Positions 1 through 12,561 of a DNA stretch of 64,000 bases are shown one piece after another (position 1 is the stretch's first letter; each line of letters starts with the position of its first letter). Both the position numbers and the translations under genes were made by a program. Below the pieces are notes generated by a model, which had not been told where the DNA came from, did no database searches, and was given only the letters and a program-made list of their open reading frames with translations. Source of the stretch: Muricea muricata (Eukaryota; Cnidaria; Anthozoa; Malacalcyonacea; Plexauridae); NCBI GenBank assembly GCA_963855995.1, contig OY979729.1, forward strand, positions 10,558,115-10,622,114, in the 5' to 3' direction.

Positions 1-1109
1 CATTTGAAATTCATATATTCTTCATATATTTATATAAACTCGTATATTCTTCTTTTAGACAGATATTGCTTCGACAATTTGCCAAACATTTGAATGATTT
101 GTGCACATTTGATGCATTTGCATTTTGGCACCCAGGTGCAAATTTAATGTGAATCTGGTTTTTCATTTTATTTATGGGTTTCAAATAATCAAATTTGCAC
201 TGTAGCAAATGTTTTGCTTTCACAGCATTTGCATTTTGGCACTGGGTTGAACATGTATTGCAAATCTAATTTTTCATCCTGTGATTCTGTAAGGGCCAGT
301 CATTATTCATGGTGGAGGTTTGCACCAAAGAGAAATGTCTCTTGCTAAAACCTTGCTGATTAAACCATTAAAAATATTGAAGTAGTTTCTGTAACAAACT
401 GCCACCTATAGCCAAAAACTTTACAAAAGGATACCATTAAGTTGTCACACATGTATTTCACCACTTCTATGACTGAGTATGACATGAGTTTGATAACTGC
501 TTGTTTTAATTATTAAATAGGTGACAGTGTAACCCCCACCATAAACAATGACCAGTATGACCAGTCCCAAAATATCCAGTAATCCATTTCCAGTACATGT
601 CTTGACTTCGCTTTTCTTCATTAGCATATGTTTGCAAAATAAACATTTTAACATCTTTACACAAATCTGCTTGGCACTCCCGATACAGTCAGCGAGTCAG
701 ACAAACAAATTACACAATTTAGCATATGTGACGTCCAGTGATCCAGACAAATCATTTGAAATTTACAAACCAACGAATTAGTACTTTCTTCAATAATGGT
801 GAATGTTTATATTTGTACGAAAAAAAGTACGATTGCTTTTATCACAGATCAGGCGCATTCTTCTGCAATTATTTGAATCGAATTTGTTAGCCACTGTTAA
901 ATAAACAAGACTTAATTCATTTTAATTTATGTTAACTGCACCACGCGAGCCCCACGCAAGTTAACTACGTGATTAGTTAACTATCCAACTAACTGCGTTT
1001 TGTGCAACGCAGTTAAGTCGTGCAGTTAACTAACTACGGTTAAGGATTTAACTAGGGTAGTTAACGCTAACTGCAGTTAACTTTAACTACTTTTTTATAC
1101 AACCGGCCC
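1..1109. mobile_element. PIF/Harbinger element, right part
   Basis: This stretch matches, with small indels, the right part of the element at 20029-22981. It ends in the same terminal sequence, TTTATACAACCGGCCC, followed by CTG. The left end lies outside the window. The last 150 bases are rich in AGTTAA/GTTAAC sub-terminal repeats. Harbinger elements are known to use 3-bp CWG or TWA targets, which fits the CTG here and the CAG around the other copy. No open coding frame is seen. Confidence 0.7.
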
Positions 1110-1112
1110 CTG

Positions 1113-2681
1113 ATGCATAAATATTTGAATTTTATAGTTTCCATATTTATGTACCTGTATGATTTGAGAACTGGACTGAATTTATTGCATCTACTTCAAA
1201 ACCATGGACCTAGTTTATAAAATTATAAAAATGAAAATTGTATACCAATGTCATATACCACCCAAGATCAATTTTGGCCACTAATCATTTGCTAAAATAA
1301 TGTTCATTTTATTCTAGCACCTTGAGCATGCATTAATGTGGAAAATTTGAAGATTAGAATTATGCTGAAGATATTAGTGAGACAGCATCGACCACAGAGA
1401 TAGCCAAAGGTTTTAACTCTGCCTAACACGACAGCCTGTCTAACTACACTTATAGCAGATCCAGCCTACTACACCCTGTTGTTGAATAGGGATCAATTGA
1501 TTTATTTAGTATATGCTAATCATCGAAGATACAGATTTTAAACCTTGGAGATACATATATGTAGTGTGGATATTTCATGTATGGCATTTCAAATACTACA
1601 TTACTAATATCTACGACCCACTAATGCTTTATACTCCACATGTATAAAAATAAATTCTGTAGCATTTAATGTTTTTTACCGGTATATATAATATATTTTA
1701 CCTGCAGAGGAAATGTTGCAGATTTATTTCCAACATATCCATGTACAACATGGCTTTGAATAGATAATATACGGAAATCACACATTCTATGATATCGCCT
1801 TACAAAATACAATGCAATCTTGTAAAATCACAAATAAAAAAAAATACTGTATCACTGCATGCACTGTGCAACTGTGACTGTACTATAAATTTCACCCTCA
1901 AGCTCAAATCAAAGTCCAGCCCGCAAACGCCCGCATCTTCTTTGACCAATATATGATTTCCGCCAAAGCTAAATTTGACTTCAAAAAACCCACGGGTAAA
2001 TGTCAATAAGGATTATCTGCATAAAGACAAATGACTTATTAGATAGAAAATACTTAAACAAAATAGTTTCATATATTTCTTTTATAAGAACCATGCAAAA
2101 TTATGCTACATAAATTGAAGCTGACGTTTTCAGATTTTGACTGAAGTTTCTTTATCATTCATAGAATGGCTAAACCCGTCAAATCATCATCGAACAAACG
2201 TTGCTGAACTATTTATAAAAAAAGTTATTAAATTAAACTTAGGAAATGTTAGCAGCACTATATGTATTGATATTTTCTTGTTATATAACATCATATATCA
2301 TTGATAAATGATAGGTGATAATTACACATTTTATGCTCCATCACCTCCACGTCAATATAATATTCTTGTCTTCGGGTGGACCAGGAATCTAACCAGGTAA
2401 CCATTAAAACCTATTTGGTCACACGCTCATGGCTGCACAACTGCACAAGCATAAGAACTTTTACAGAAATGATAATCATTATGGCTTGATACGCAGGCTA
2501 AACAATAAATTAAGCCTGATGTGTAGATGTGGATGGTGAAATTGGAACCATTGATCACCATTCATCACTGATGCAAAGTTTTTGTACTTAGGCCTGTCCA
2601 ATGAGAATTCGTGTAATTTGTGAACTAAAATGCATGGTCCCAAACATGGCCACCCTTTTTTTTTAACGCGGGAAACCTAAA
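1113..2681. other. Intergenic, nothing recognised
   Basis: AT-rich single-copy-looking DNA. I see no coding frame with codon structure, no splice-site pairs with open exons, and no clear inverted repeats. Confidence 0.4.
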
Positions 2682-2798
2682 CTAAGGCCTGATTTATATA
2701 TACTGTACGTACATTTCAGTCATGCGGAATGCAATTCAAACAATATACTAGCTAGACGACTTGCCTCATTGTGTATTGTTTAAATTGTCAGGCCTTAA
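2682..2798. mobile_element. Small inverted-repeat element (possible MITE)
   Basis: Short terminal inverted repeats TAAGGCCTGA / TCAGGCCTTA bound a non-coding AT-rich core. Only about 10 bp pair, so this could be chance. Confidence 0.3.
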
Positions 2799-2828
2799 TT
2801 ACGGTAAAAACCCTCGATACATGCAATT

Positions 2829-2857
2829 ATTTATCTATTTATTTATTTATATAAATT
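2829..2857. repeat. TTTA-type microsatellite
   Basis: A short run of imperfect TTTA units. Confidence 0.6.
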
Positions 2858-2862
2858 TGCCA

Positions 2863-3754
2863 ATGAAAAAACAACACATTACATACAGAAATAGTACATA
2901 CGTATAGACCATTTACAGGGTACCTGGTATGAGGAGGTCTTGCATCGGTTTGTTAGATGATCAGGGTTGGGTCATATGGCTTCTCTTCTGTTGCTATTTG
3001 TTGTTGATGTCAGTAAATTTGTGTCATTTTTTTTTCCGTCCATTTTTTTTTCAAAGACAGTATGCCTGTATGGTGTAGCTTATACGCCGGATAAATAATA
3101 ATTTTGTTTTTCTCAACAGCCTAAGAATGACGCAAGAAGCTCTCCTTACTTGGATTGAGTCGAAGATTAATGTTTGCCGAATTCTGAAAGTATATGTGAA
3201 GAATCACGGATTTCTTTTTTTCTATTTCTTTTTTATATTTTTTACATATAACTTTCAATAATACTATGTTGAGCTAACATTTAACTCAACATAGAAACAT
3301 TCAGGCTCAGAAAACTGGTCTTAAACGAACACGCACATTCTATTTTATTGTTCTTTTTCCGGATTCGCCATTTTGTTTTTACTCTATATTTGTTTAATCC
3401 CAGAATTCCATATAGCCTGATGGTCTGTATATCTGATCCGCGTTCTATAATACTATGGTCAGCACTTGTAGAGATACACACTACATATTACATTTATTAT
3501 TATAATATTCCCCGAAGGGTGTTCCGGCAATATCTAATTTGTCTAATTACGTATTAATAAGCAAAAATTATCGATAATTATCTAATTATACTAAAATAGT
3601 CTACATATTAAAATTATTTACGCTATCTATCTACCAAATAGACGACACGGTCAGTTTGGACTTTGGTAGATGGAAACAAGTGCTGACCATATATACTTGT
3701 TAGCATAAGCTCCATATATACCATGAATAAGAACTCAAGCCAGTGCAAAAGCCG
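2863..3754. other. Intergenic with one small hairpin
   Basis: No gene is supported. A short hairpin at 3263-3295 pairs CTATGTTGAG with CTCAACATAG. The rest is AT-rich. Confidence 0.4.
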
Positions 3755-3885
3755 AAGATGGTAGAAAGGAGCTATAAGACGTCAATCTTAATCCTCTGCG
3801 CGATCAAAATAGAGATATGTTGCTATGTTAACCGCGCAGAGGACTGAGATTGGCGCCCTATAGCTCCTTTAATTTCCGCCATCTT
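3755..3885. mobile_element. Palindromic MITE
   Basis: Two arms of about 45-50 bp pair imperfectly: AAGATGG..AAAGGAGCTATA on the left, TATAGCTCCTTT..CCATCTT on the right. The GC-rich inner arms CCTCTGCGCG / CGCGCAGAGG pair around a loop of about 30 bp. No coding capacity. A weaker outer inverted repeat (AGCTCCATATAT / ATATATGGAGCT, 3710 and 3932) may mark an older element. Confidence 0.65.
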
Positions 3886-4118
3886 TGACTTTACCTTTCT
3901 TAAGGCCGACTGACTAGAATTCCTACTCCAGATATATATGGAGCTCACTAATCTTGGTGGTGTGTGCAATGTAGCCTGGTTTCGATTTAGTTCTAACGGT
4001 CGCCGTAAACACGAAAGTTTCGACTAAATAGAAACCGACCATACAAAGTTTTTTAAGTCATGTATTTTATAGTTATAAAAATCCTAACTGATCTCTTAGT
4101 ATTTTTCGATTCTGATCA

Positions 4119-4147
4119 CCTGACGATGAACTGTCGTTGTCGAAACC
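4119..4147 (+). ncRNA. Hammerhead-like core motif (weak)
   Basis: CCTGACGATGAACTG...TCGAAACC has the order expected of a hammerhead core (CUGAnGA, stem II, GAAA), with stem II formed by GAC/GTC. The core is CTGACGA rather than CTGATGA, so cleavage activity is doubtful. Similar motifs recur in this window at 11671, 39496 and 39999. Confidence 0.25.
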
Positions 4148-4378
4148 TGAAAGGCAATGTTAGTACCCGACCGAATTGGGACTTAAGGGTTGGGGCCCCC
4201 ACCCGGGCCCATATACGTTACCAACAAAGACGTCCACCAATCCTTCTGTGTCCAACACTCGCGTACCTGAAACTTAACCTAGGTACCATTTGTACCGCTT
4301 ACATTATAACATGCACTCCTAATTCATGCACTGCTAACATGCATTTTTGTTCAAAAATCAAAATAAGCTTAAGATTAA

Positions 4379-4502
4379 AGCTGAGTAACGTAATTTGTCC
4401 TTTCAAAATTGTTCATCAACGAAATGGTATGCTTTTTGTAATTCTAATGAAAATTTGGTGGTAAAAATTGAACTGCTTAAGTCGTGTTGACATTACTCAG
4501 CT
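4379..4502. mobile_element. TTAA-target MITE, 124 bp
   Basis: Terminal inverted repeats AGCTGAGTAA / TTACTCAGCT are flanked directly by TTAA on both sides (4375-4378 and 4503-4506). TTAA duplication is the hallmark of piggyBac-like and some Kolobok-type elements. The core is AT-rich and non-coding. The frame that runs through it is not a gene. Confidence 0.6.
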
Positions 4503-4565
4503 TTAACCCTCACCACCAAGATTCTTCTGAAAGGTGTAATTAGCCGCAATAAAAAGAAAGCTATA

Positions 4566-4675
4566 CTTGATTGAGAAACATACAACTACCTGTAACTTCC
4601 CGACAAAGGACCTTTTCTCAGAAGCTTTTACATTCATTTTCAGGTAGTTCCATTTTTCTCAATCAGAAGCTCCTC
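4566..4675. mobile_element. Palindromic element
   Basis: AGCT..CTTGATTGAGAA and CTACCTG on the left pair with CAGGTAG and TTCTCAATCAGAAGCT on the right, around a loop of about 30 bp. Non-coding. Confidence 0.5.
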
Positions 4676-4929
4676 CATTCATTATTAAACTATTGATGTA
4701 CACCTTTTTTCATGCACCTTGTTTTATGCCCATTCTACCCTTTCAGACCCTTGTTGTTCATCTTAATTTCAATTCCCTTTTTCCCCGTTGACTCCATACG
4801 TTCATTGAACGTACGCTTGCGTTTAATTTTTTTACCCTTTCAGCAATCCTGAAAGTCATTAGATATACAGACCGAACGCAAGTAATGATTTAAATTGTTC
4901 ATAAGTCATTAACGTATGGACATGTAAGT

Positions 4930-6457
4930 CAGTCAGTAACGTAGTCATGCTCAAGGAATTTTTCGGTTTGAGGAGATTTGTCTAATGAGGTCATATCATA
5001 TGAGACATTGCTTGCCAAAGTAAAATGATATCATGCATTTCTGACTCTTTTTGTAACAAAATAAGGTTAGGTATCTTTCTTGTTGGGTTTTGTTGTTTCT
5101 GAATTTGTCAAGTTTGATTCGAATTTTCTCAAAAAGAATACAAAATGAATCAATTGGATTGAAATATAAGAGGTATTTCGTTAACGTTTTCTAAAATTAT
5201 ATACCAACAGCCAGTCTATGACCTTAACTCCAACAAACCTTACAAACCCTTCATAAGTTTAATCCTACTATTTTTTTGCCAGTGATGGCGTTGATTTTTT
5301 AATCAGATTATAATGTCATGTTCATTTTAGTAATGCAATTTTTTCAGTTATAATCAAATTCATACAAGCAAGGAGAGCACAAAATCAAAATGATAGCTTA
5401 AACTTGTTTGAAGGGTTTATAATGCCAAATATAAAAACCTACGACAGAATATCAGCATATATCAAATTCAATATAAGCGACCTCTGTCGTTATTGAAATG
5501 TTAATATATAGAAGTTCATGGATGCCGCGCAGTCATTGCTGTTTTACTTTTTTATTCATCAAAATCCGCCATGTTTGCCATTCACTCCTCTATATCATTT
5601 CAACAGTCCTTTCTTTTCTACCAGGCTTGGTTTCTGCGCGTGCATTTTCATTTTGTTATTTCATTTTACATCATCACTATATGTTCTTGATACGTGCATT
5701 TTAAGAGTAGCCATGCATATTTATGTGACTGTTTTTAACATGATTTATGCAAGAATGTACGTATGTCGTGCATTTGGGGAGTAGCTATGTTTATGAAGGT
5801 TATTAATTAACATTACGTCCTAGTGTGTAATGACCTAATTTGATGAGGAGTATAACTATGCATGTATTTCTCACATTTCTTATTTAATTTTTACCAAGCC
5901 TGAATTACTTCCATCTTATATCACTCGAGACATTCCTGAGTAATGTTACTGAATGACTTCAACACATGTACATACTGTGGTAAATCATGCACTATAATTA
6001 TAATAACCTATGTTAAAGCAGGCAATCCTGGTGGTTGAGCACGGTTGCCTGGAAGAGAACCTTAGGAAATAGAGAAAAACTCTCTTTCCTCCAGTTGCTT
6101 CAAGCACAACCCCTAAATTTTGCCAATTGTCTGAACTAATATCTAATGAGCAGCATATATTAGTTTTGTAATCGAATATTATGCAACCTCCATAACATAA
6201 AACCTTTATACAACTCCGTTTCGAGCGCTTTAAGCGAAAGCCCTTCAAGGCCCTTTGTCGGAAAGTTAATAAATATCATAGACTTATATCCGATTCTTTA
6301 ACCGGTTGCTTTCGACGCTTTCATTAATGACTAACTTAATCTAACCGTTTTCCAGACAAAATCCACTTAAATTCAGCTTAGTTATTCAACTTTAATTCTG
6401 ACCACCAGGATTCTATACTAATTACCTTTTACCATTTGTGTCACGTTGTTGTCATTC
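4930..6457. other. Intergenic, nothing recognised
   Basis: Open frames in this stretch lack codon bias and recognisable motifs. Apart from scattered AT-rich runs I see nothing. Confidence 0.4.
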
Positions 6458-7015
6458 GTCAGGCATCTGGTCATCTGGCACTGCTTATCTGGCATTTGGT
6501 CATCTGGTACTGTACGTCTGGCATCTAGTCGTCTGGTACTGATCGTCTGACATCTGGTTATCTTCCCTGGTCGTCTGACATCTGGTACTTGCTGTCTGGA
6601 ATCTGGTCATCTGGCACTGGTCGTCTTACATCTGGTCATCTGGCACTGGTCGTCTGGCATCTGGTCATCTGGCACTGGTCGTCTGACAGCTGGCACTGGT
6701 CGTCTGGCATCGGTCTGGCACTGGTCGTCTGACATCTGGTCATCTAACATCTGACACTGGTCGTCTGGTCATCTGGCACTGGTCGTCTGACATCTGGTCA
6801 TCTGCCCTGGTCGTCTGGCATCTGGTCATCTGGCACTGGTCGTCTGACATCTGGTCATCTGCCCTAGTTGTCTGGTATCTGGTCATCTGGCACTGGTCAT
6901 CTGACATCTGGTCATCTGGAACTGGTCATCTGACATCTGGCACTGGTCGCCTGACATCTCGCACTAGTCGCCTGACATCTGGTCATCTGGCACTGGTGAC
7001 CGGGCATCTGGCTCT
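6458..7015. repeat. Minisatellite, about 29-bp unit
   Basis: About 19 imperfect copies of a unit close to CATCTGGTCATCTGGCACTG plus GTCGTCTGA. Copies differ by point changes and by loss of whole 10-bp modules (CATCTGG, CACTGG), so the period drifts. It is strongly strand-asymmetric: almost no A on the + strand within the modules. Not a CRISPR: there are no unique spacers. Confidence 0.9.
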
Positions 7016-7139
7016 CGTTTTGACGATTTTCCTCCCCGTACACGTTTTAGATCATGCATGAAATCGAAATTGTATATGCTAACTGAAAGCATTAAGCAAC
7101 GGAAAGGCAAGAGCGATGGGATGGATGGCCTTAAAAACT

Positions 7140-9345
7140 GGTTTAATATATTTAATTTAATAATAAACTATAGAAAATTTATCAGCTGTCCGATTGCTGT
7201 TGTCTGTTCCACGGTTGCCATGTTATATAGAGTCATTTTGAAATGTCTCATTTTGATTGTCATTTTTTCGTTAATAATGTTCATCGAATATTATCTTCTC
7301 ATGATATTAATTTTCTTCAAATGTTGTCCTCTCGCTATCAATCTTCCGTATTTGTAATTGTATTGCTCCATAGTAAGGGATAATCAACTCGAAATTCAAA
7401 TAAACTCTAAAGCGGGTATTTAGAAGAAGAATTGTGCAAAGGAATATCGTGTTACACAGCTACCAACGAGATAAGAAAACGTAAATATTATGAGGAAAAT
7501 AAAGAAAAGAAAATTTAAATATTCATTTATAGTGGAGACTGGAGTACCAGTTTTAATTGACATTGCTTCATTAATGTTTCCAATGTTTAAACTGATTCTT
7601 CCCATGATATTAATTTTCTTCAAATGTTTTCCTCTCACAAACAGTCTTCCATAATTGTAATCGTTTTCCTCCATAGCTAAGTTTGACAACCATTTCGAAG
7701 TACAAAGAAACTATACAGAAGGTACTTAGTACAGGAAAAATGGAATACCATGTCACGTAGTTACCAACGAGATAAGAAAGCGTAAATAACCAAAGGAAAA
7801 TGAAAAAAAAAGAAAATTTAGATATTCATTTATACTGGAAGGCGCAGTTTAATTGCAATCCTTCATTAATGTATCCAATGTTCATCAGGCATTATCTTCA
7901 AATGGTCCAAATTTTCTTTAAATTTTCCCTCTCACAATCAATCTTCCATTATTAACGTTTGCTCCATAGTAATGTTTGATGCGTGGACTTCAAAACTTAT
8001 TTACTATTTATTAAAATATTTACATATGTTTAATCATTATTATACTATCTAAAGTTTATCAGCTGTCCGCCGCTATTGTCTCTTCCACAATTTTAAAGTT
8101 CCGTAAAGAGTTAATATGAAATGGTCCACTTTTATTGTCATTCCTTCATTAGTATTTCCAATGTTCAATACACGCTCTTCTCATGATCCTAATTTTCTTC
8201 AAATGTTTTCCTCTCACAAACAGTCTTCCAAATTTTTAATCATTTTGCTCTATAGTTAAGTTTGAAAACCATTTCGAAGTACAAAGAAACTATGCAGAAG
8301 GTACTTAGTAGATGAAAAATGGAATAACATTTCACGTAGTTACCAACGAGATAAGAAAGCGTAAATAATCAAAGAGAAATGAAGAAAGGAAGATTTAGAT
8401 ACTCATCTATGCTGGAATGCGCAGTACCCATTTCAATTGCCATTCCGTCATTAATGTTTCCAATGTGCATCAGGCATTATCTTCTCATGATCCTTTTCCC
8501 TCTCAAAATCAATTTTCCATTATTATCGTTTGTTCCATAGTAACGTTTGATGCGTGGACGTAACTGTTGACTATTATTATTACTTAACTATTTATTAAAA
8601 TATTTACATACCTAAAATTATCAGCTGTCCGATCGCTATTGTCTGTTTCATGAAATGTTCCATCTTTATTGTCAATCCTTCATTAGTATTTCCAGTGTTC
8701 ATGTAGCACCCTTTTCGTCATATTAATTTTCTTCAAATATTTTCCTCTCACAATCAATCTTCCACAATTGTTATCGTTTTGCTCCGTAGTTGGGTTTGAT
8801 AATCAGAATTTAAGAATGAAGTAAAGGAATATCATGTCACGTACTTACTAACGAGATAAGAAAACGTAAATAATCAAAGGCAAATGAAGAAAAAAAAATT
8901 TAGATATTCATTTATAATGGAAGCCGGAGTACCCATTTTAATTGCCATTCCTCCATTAATGTTTCCATGTTCAACAGATTCATCTCATGATCTAATTTTC
9001 TTCAAATGTTTCCCCTCTTTAAATCAATCTCCCATCTTGTTATCGTCTTGCTTAATTATCATTGATTATCAATTTGCTCATTATCACATTCCTTCACTAA
9101 TGTTTCAAATGTTCATCAGAGAGTATCTTCTTATGATTCTAATTTTCTTCAAATGTTTCCCTCTTACAATCAATCTTCCATCTTGTTATCTTCTTGCTTA
9201 ATTATCACATTTGCTCATTATCACATTCCTTCACTAATGTTTCCAATGTTTATCAGACATCTTCTCATAATCATATTTTTTTCCAATGTTTTCCCTCTCA
9301 TAATCAACCTTCTATCAACCAAGTTTGCTCCATAGCCAAGTTCGA
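7140..9345. repeat. Degenerate tandem array, about 250-300-bp units
   Basis: The marker CCTCTCACAATCAATCTTCC recurs nine times near 7330, 7630, 7929, 8209, 8500, 8745, 9013, 9160 and 9290. Other markers recur in a fixed order: TTATCAGCTGTCCG (7179, 8053, 8618), GAGATAAGAAA.CGTAAATA (7470, 7771, 8350, 8855) and ATTCATTTATA.TGGA. Spacing is about 250-300 bp, falling to 130-150 bp in the last three copies. Reading frames across it are repeat artefacts. Confidence 0.8.
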
Positions 9346-9732
9346 TAATTTTAAAGCAGACACGTACTAGAAGAGTTAAGTGAACAAAGATCATATAGAT
9401 TGGAATACAACTGAAGGCAGGGCCCGAATTTGAAAGAACAAGGTATCAGTGACAGAATATCATCAAGGCTACCAGTAAGACATGAAAACGTTCAAAAGAA
9501 AATGAAGGGAAGAACGGGGGGTCTGTGTTCTCTTAAGTTAATAAAGCAAGCCAGAGTACTCGAAGCAAACCTTTAAATTCCAAAAATAATTTTGTGCATA
9601 TGATTGTATATGACAAAGTGCTGTAAAGGACAGTTACAATACGAAGACATGACAACACAACACAATACGATCGCAAGCGCGCGCAGGGTAAGTGTGAATC
9701 CGTGACGTCACCCCATCCACAACCTCATCCCT

Positions 9733-9962
9733 CATGTCTCGCTGTTTTATTATTAAAAACCTGCCTGCCTACCTGCCTGTCTAAGCTAGCTAAAGGCCAT
9801 TTTCCATTACGATCGCTTTGCCGCATGTGCGGAGCGAGCTATGAATATCTGCCACGCCTAGTGCGGGCATCAAAACAACGCAGGCTTCGCCCGTACATGC
9901 AAATAGATCAAAATGGAAAATGGCCTGAATTCACGACCGTATCATTAAAACAGCGAGACATG
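9733..9962. mobile_element. Inverted-repeat element interrupted by a MITE
   Basis: CATGTCTCGCTGTTTTAT (9733) pairs with ATTAAAACAGCGAGACATG (9944), bounding a region that contains the separate inverted-repeat element at 9794-9926. The simplest reading is one small element inserted into another. Confidence 0.5.
9794..9926. mobile_element. MITE, 133 bp
   Basis: Perfect 15-bp terminal inverted repeats AGGCCATTTTCCATT / AATGGAAAATGGCCT, extended by GATC on both inner sides. The core is non-coding. No target duplication is clear. Confidence 0.7.
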
Positions 9963-10218
9963 AAACCATAACCACACCAACCACCACGCAAGCCAATGGA
10001 ACGGTAGCGCAGACGCAGCGTAGCGCAATATACAATATACAACAACGATAAACAACAAAATATACTGCACATCACTTTTTCATATAACCATATGTAAAAA
10101 TATTTTTGGTCCTATAAAAGATCTCGAAAATCGAAAATCTTAGAAGTAGAAGTGAGAATATATTGAAACATAAATTCATCAAGTTCTTTATTCTTAAAGA
10201 GAAAAAGCCAGGATGCAT

Positions 10219-11300
10219 TCAAACAATCAATACAACGATAATGACGGATGTAATCACAGGTAGATCATAGTACAACTGAGGAAGTACGAGTTTAGAGTTG
10301 AAAGAAACAAGGTGTCGGTGAAAGGATAATATGGGACGTTGTTGACAAATAGGACGCAGTAATAAAGAAGATAGTGAAACTGTGAAAGGATGATGAACCA
10401 CTACTGAATTTAACGAATTATTGGCAAAAAATGGGAAAATAAGTCATTATTGTCTGAGTATGGAAAACGCTGACTGACTGGTTTAAAATCGGGAAGAAAA
10501 TGATGAATAAATAAGATTGTATTTTAATTCAAGAACCATTGATCAGAATGAGAGACGAATTGCGGTAACAGATATGGTAACATGAAGTAATCCTTTGGTA
10601 ACCTTTGGTAATCCTTTGGTAATCCTTTGGTAACCTTTGGTGTAGCGAAGATAATTTGGCATCTTTCAATCATACCACAATAGAATTTGGAGAGTTATTG
10701 GTAAAGCAAATGGTAAAATAGGAGATGATTGTCAAAGTATGGAAACTCTGACTGACTGCGGTTACAAAGGAAGGAATTCAGGAACCATCGATTGGGAAAA
10801 TTAATTTTGGAATTTGGAGACAAATTGCGGTAATAAATGTGACAAGGTAAAGTAATCACTTGGTAACCAGATTACGTGTTGGTACATGGTAATTTCATGT
10901 GTTTAAGAGAAGAAAGCAGCCGTTCAGAAAGGAACAAGAAATTAACGAAACGGTCAGGACGCGGCTAATACGGAAGAAAGGGAAAATGTTGTAAACCACT
11001 TTAGCGAATTATTGATACAGCAAAATAGCAGATGATTGTTTGCGTATGAAAATTCTGACTGACTTGTCCAAAATCAGGAAGAAAACGATGAATCCATAAG
11101 GAACTATTGATCATGCGGGAAAAGTGTACTTTAAATTATGACTTTAGAAACGACTTTCAGCAACAATAATGGTAACGTTAAGCAATCATTTGGTAATCAG
11201 ATATACGTCTTGATGGATGGTAATTTCCAACGAGTAGCGAAGAAATTAATTGACATCTTCAAACCATTGATAAGAATCTTCTAAAGAATCGTATGTCTTT
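10219..11300. repeat. Degenerate tandem array, about 290-bp units
   Basis: Three to four diverged units share ordered markers: CTGACTGACT (10470, 10750, 11057), TAGC.GATGATTGT before it, GGAAGAAAA.GATGAAT after it, and GAACCATTGATC. Spacing is 285-305 bp. Units are heavily diverged and non-coding. Confidence 0.65.
10583..10642. repeat. Short tandem repeat TAATCCTTTGG/TAACCTTTGG
   Basis: Five near-identical 10-11-bp units inside one unit of the surrounding array, so a local secondary expansion. Confidence 0.8.
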
Positions 11301-11670
11301 CTTTATTGTTCGCTGTCCGTTCATGATTAGCTATTATTTTATTATTATATCATGCATTTATGTTTTTTATTATTACCTCTAACCCTAAATATCTGACGAG
11401 CCCGGGACCCAGGGTTCCAGTACTTAATGCCTTCAAAACATGCACTTATCTAAAATATTTTAGGACGAAAAATCAATGCGTACAGAGAAAGTAAACCTCC
11501 AAAACAATTGCTCAGCTAAATATTTGCACCTGAAAGAAAAGTAACATAAGTTGGAGCGAAAGATGATGGAAAATGACACACGTTTTCACTTGTTTTGTAC
11601 TCGTTTTTAATGCTTTGAAAAATAACAGTTTTATTAGTTTTGTGGTAACAGCACGAAAACTTATTATTGC

Positions 11671-11706
11671 AAAGCTTTCGATCCCTAAGCTCAGATCTTC
11701 ATCAGT
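11671..11706 (-). ncRNA. Hammerhead-like core motif
   Basis: Read on the minus strand: CTGATGA, then a stem II closed by AGATC/GATC around a 10-nt loop, then GAAAGC. The core bases match a hammerhead. About 40 bases further on comes GCTGTTACCACAAAACTAAT, similar to the GGTTACCACAATTATG that follows the palindrome at 39368. Penelope-like retroelements and related repeats are known to carry minimal hammerheads, so this may be the end of such an element. Stems I and III have not been folded. Confidence 0.35.
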
Positions 11707-11855
11707 ACTAATACATTATTGCGACTAATAGATTTACGCAGTGTTTCCACAAAATTATGCTGTGACTTTTAATCAACATGCAAACAATTATTCACTTTAT
11801 AGCTTTTATGAATATCATCTCCGCTAACTTTGGCACCGTCTTTTTACACATCAAA

Positions 11856-12096
11856 CAATAGACCTTACCCATAATGACGTCATTTAGTAGTTAAGCGAGT
11901 AAAACTACTTAAATATGGCAATATTGTTAATTTTTTAGGTCCTTATTTGTCCAGGACATTAAATGAAACAAATAATTTAACATATTTGTTTCACAAATAA
12001 TCTTTTTGTTACTTAAACCATTCAATTATATTGGCACATTTAAATAGTTTTACATGCTTAACTACTAAATGACGTCATTATGGGTATGGTCTATTG
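11856..12096. mobile_element. MITE with 41-bp terminal inverted repeats
   Basis: The 41-bp ends start CAATAGACC.TACCCATAATGACG and match with one mismatch. The core is about 160 bp and AT-rich. High arm identity suggests recent activity. The target duplication is not clear. Non-coding. Confidence 0.8.
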
Positions 12097-12438
12097 AAGT
12101 ACTTTTTTCTTGGTATATTTTATCAATGCATAGCGCGACTTTCCGCATGAGGAGCTTGGTAAACGGTACAGTCACATTTTTAATAGGCAAATCACTAAGA
12201 CGACCAGATTTTAAAAAACCCACTTCACACCACCCGCTCTATGTACACTAGAAAATATCGCCAATTTTGACCTCGTTTTACCACAAGAATATTTAATTTC
12301 AACATGTCTCAGTTTCTTTTCATCTGTTATAGTTTTGATATTTGTAATAATAATAATGTCGATATACCTATAGTACTCAGGAGCCAAATCTGTCTTTTTA
12401 TCAAAGGTTAGTAACATTTTACATAATTCCAAACACGT

Positions 12439-12561
12439 AAAAGACCTTTCTATTAATTACGTCATCCCCAGGTAACAACAAGGCTGGCAGACCCACCAAT
12501 AGTCAGCAGTACCACTGCCTCGCTTTCCACATAGTTGTGACGTAATTACAAGAAGGACCTA
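12439..12561. mobile_element. Small inverted-repeat element
   Basis: GACCTTTCTATTAATTACGTCA pairs imperfectly with TGACGTAATTACAAGAAGGACC. The core is GC-richer than its flanks. Non-coding. Confidence 0.45.

Noticed and set aside
4060..4464. 134-aa plus-strand open frame, the longest in the window
   Set aside because: It runs through a hammerhead-like repeat and a TTAA MITE, has no domain, and shows no codon bias or splice context.
4793..4921. Inverted repeat TCCATACGTT / AACGTATGGA as a MITE
   Set aside because: Only about 12 bp pair and neither a target duplication nor a second copy is seen.
6458..7015. Possible CRISPR array
   Set aside because: Units are contiguous and degenerate with no unique spacers, in a eukaryotic context. 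It is a minisatellite.
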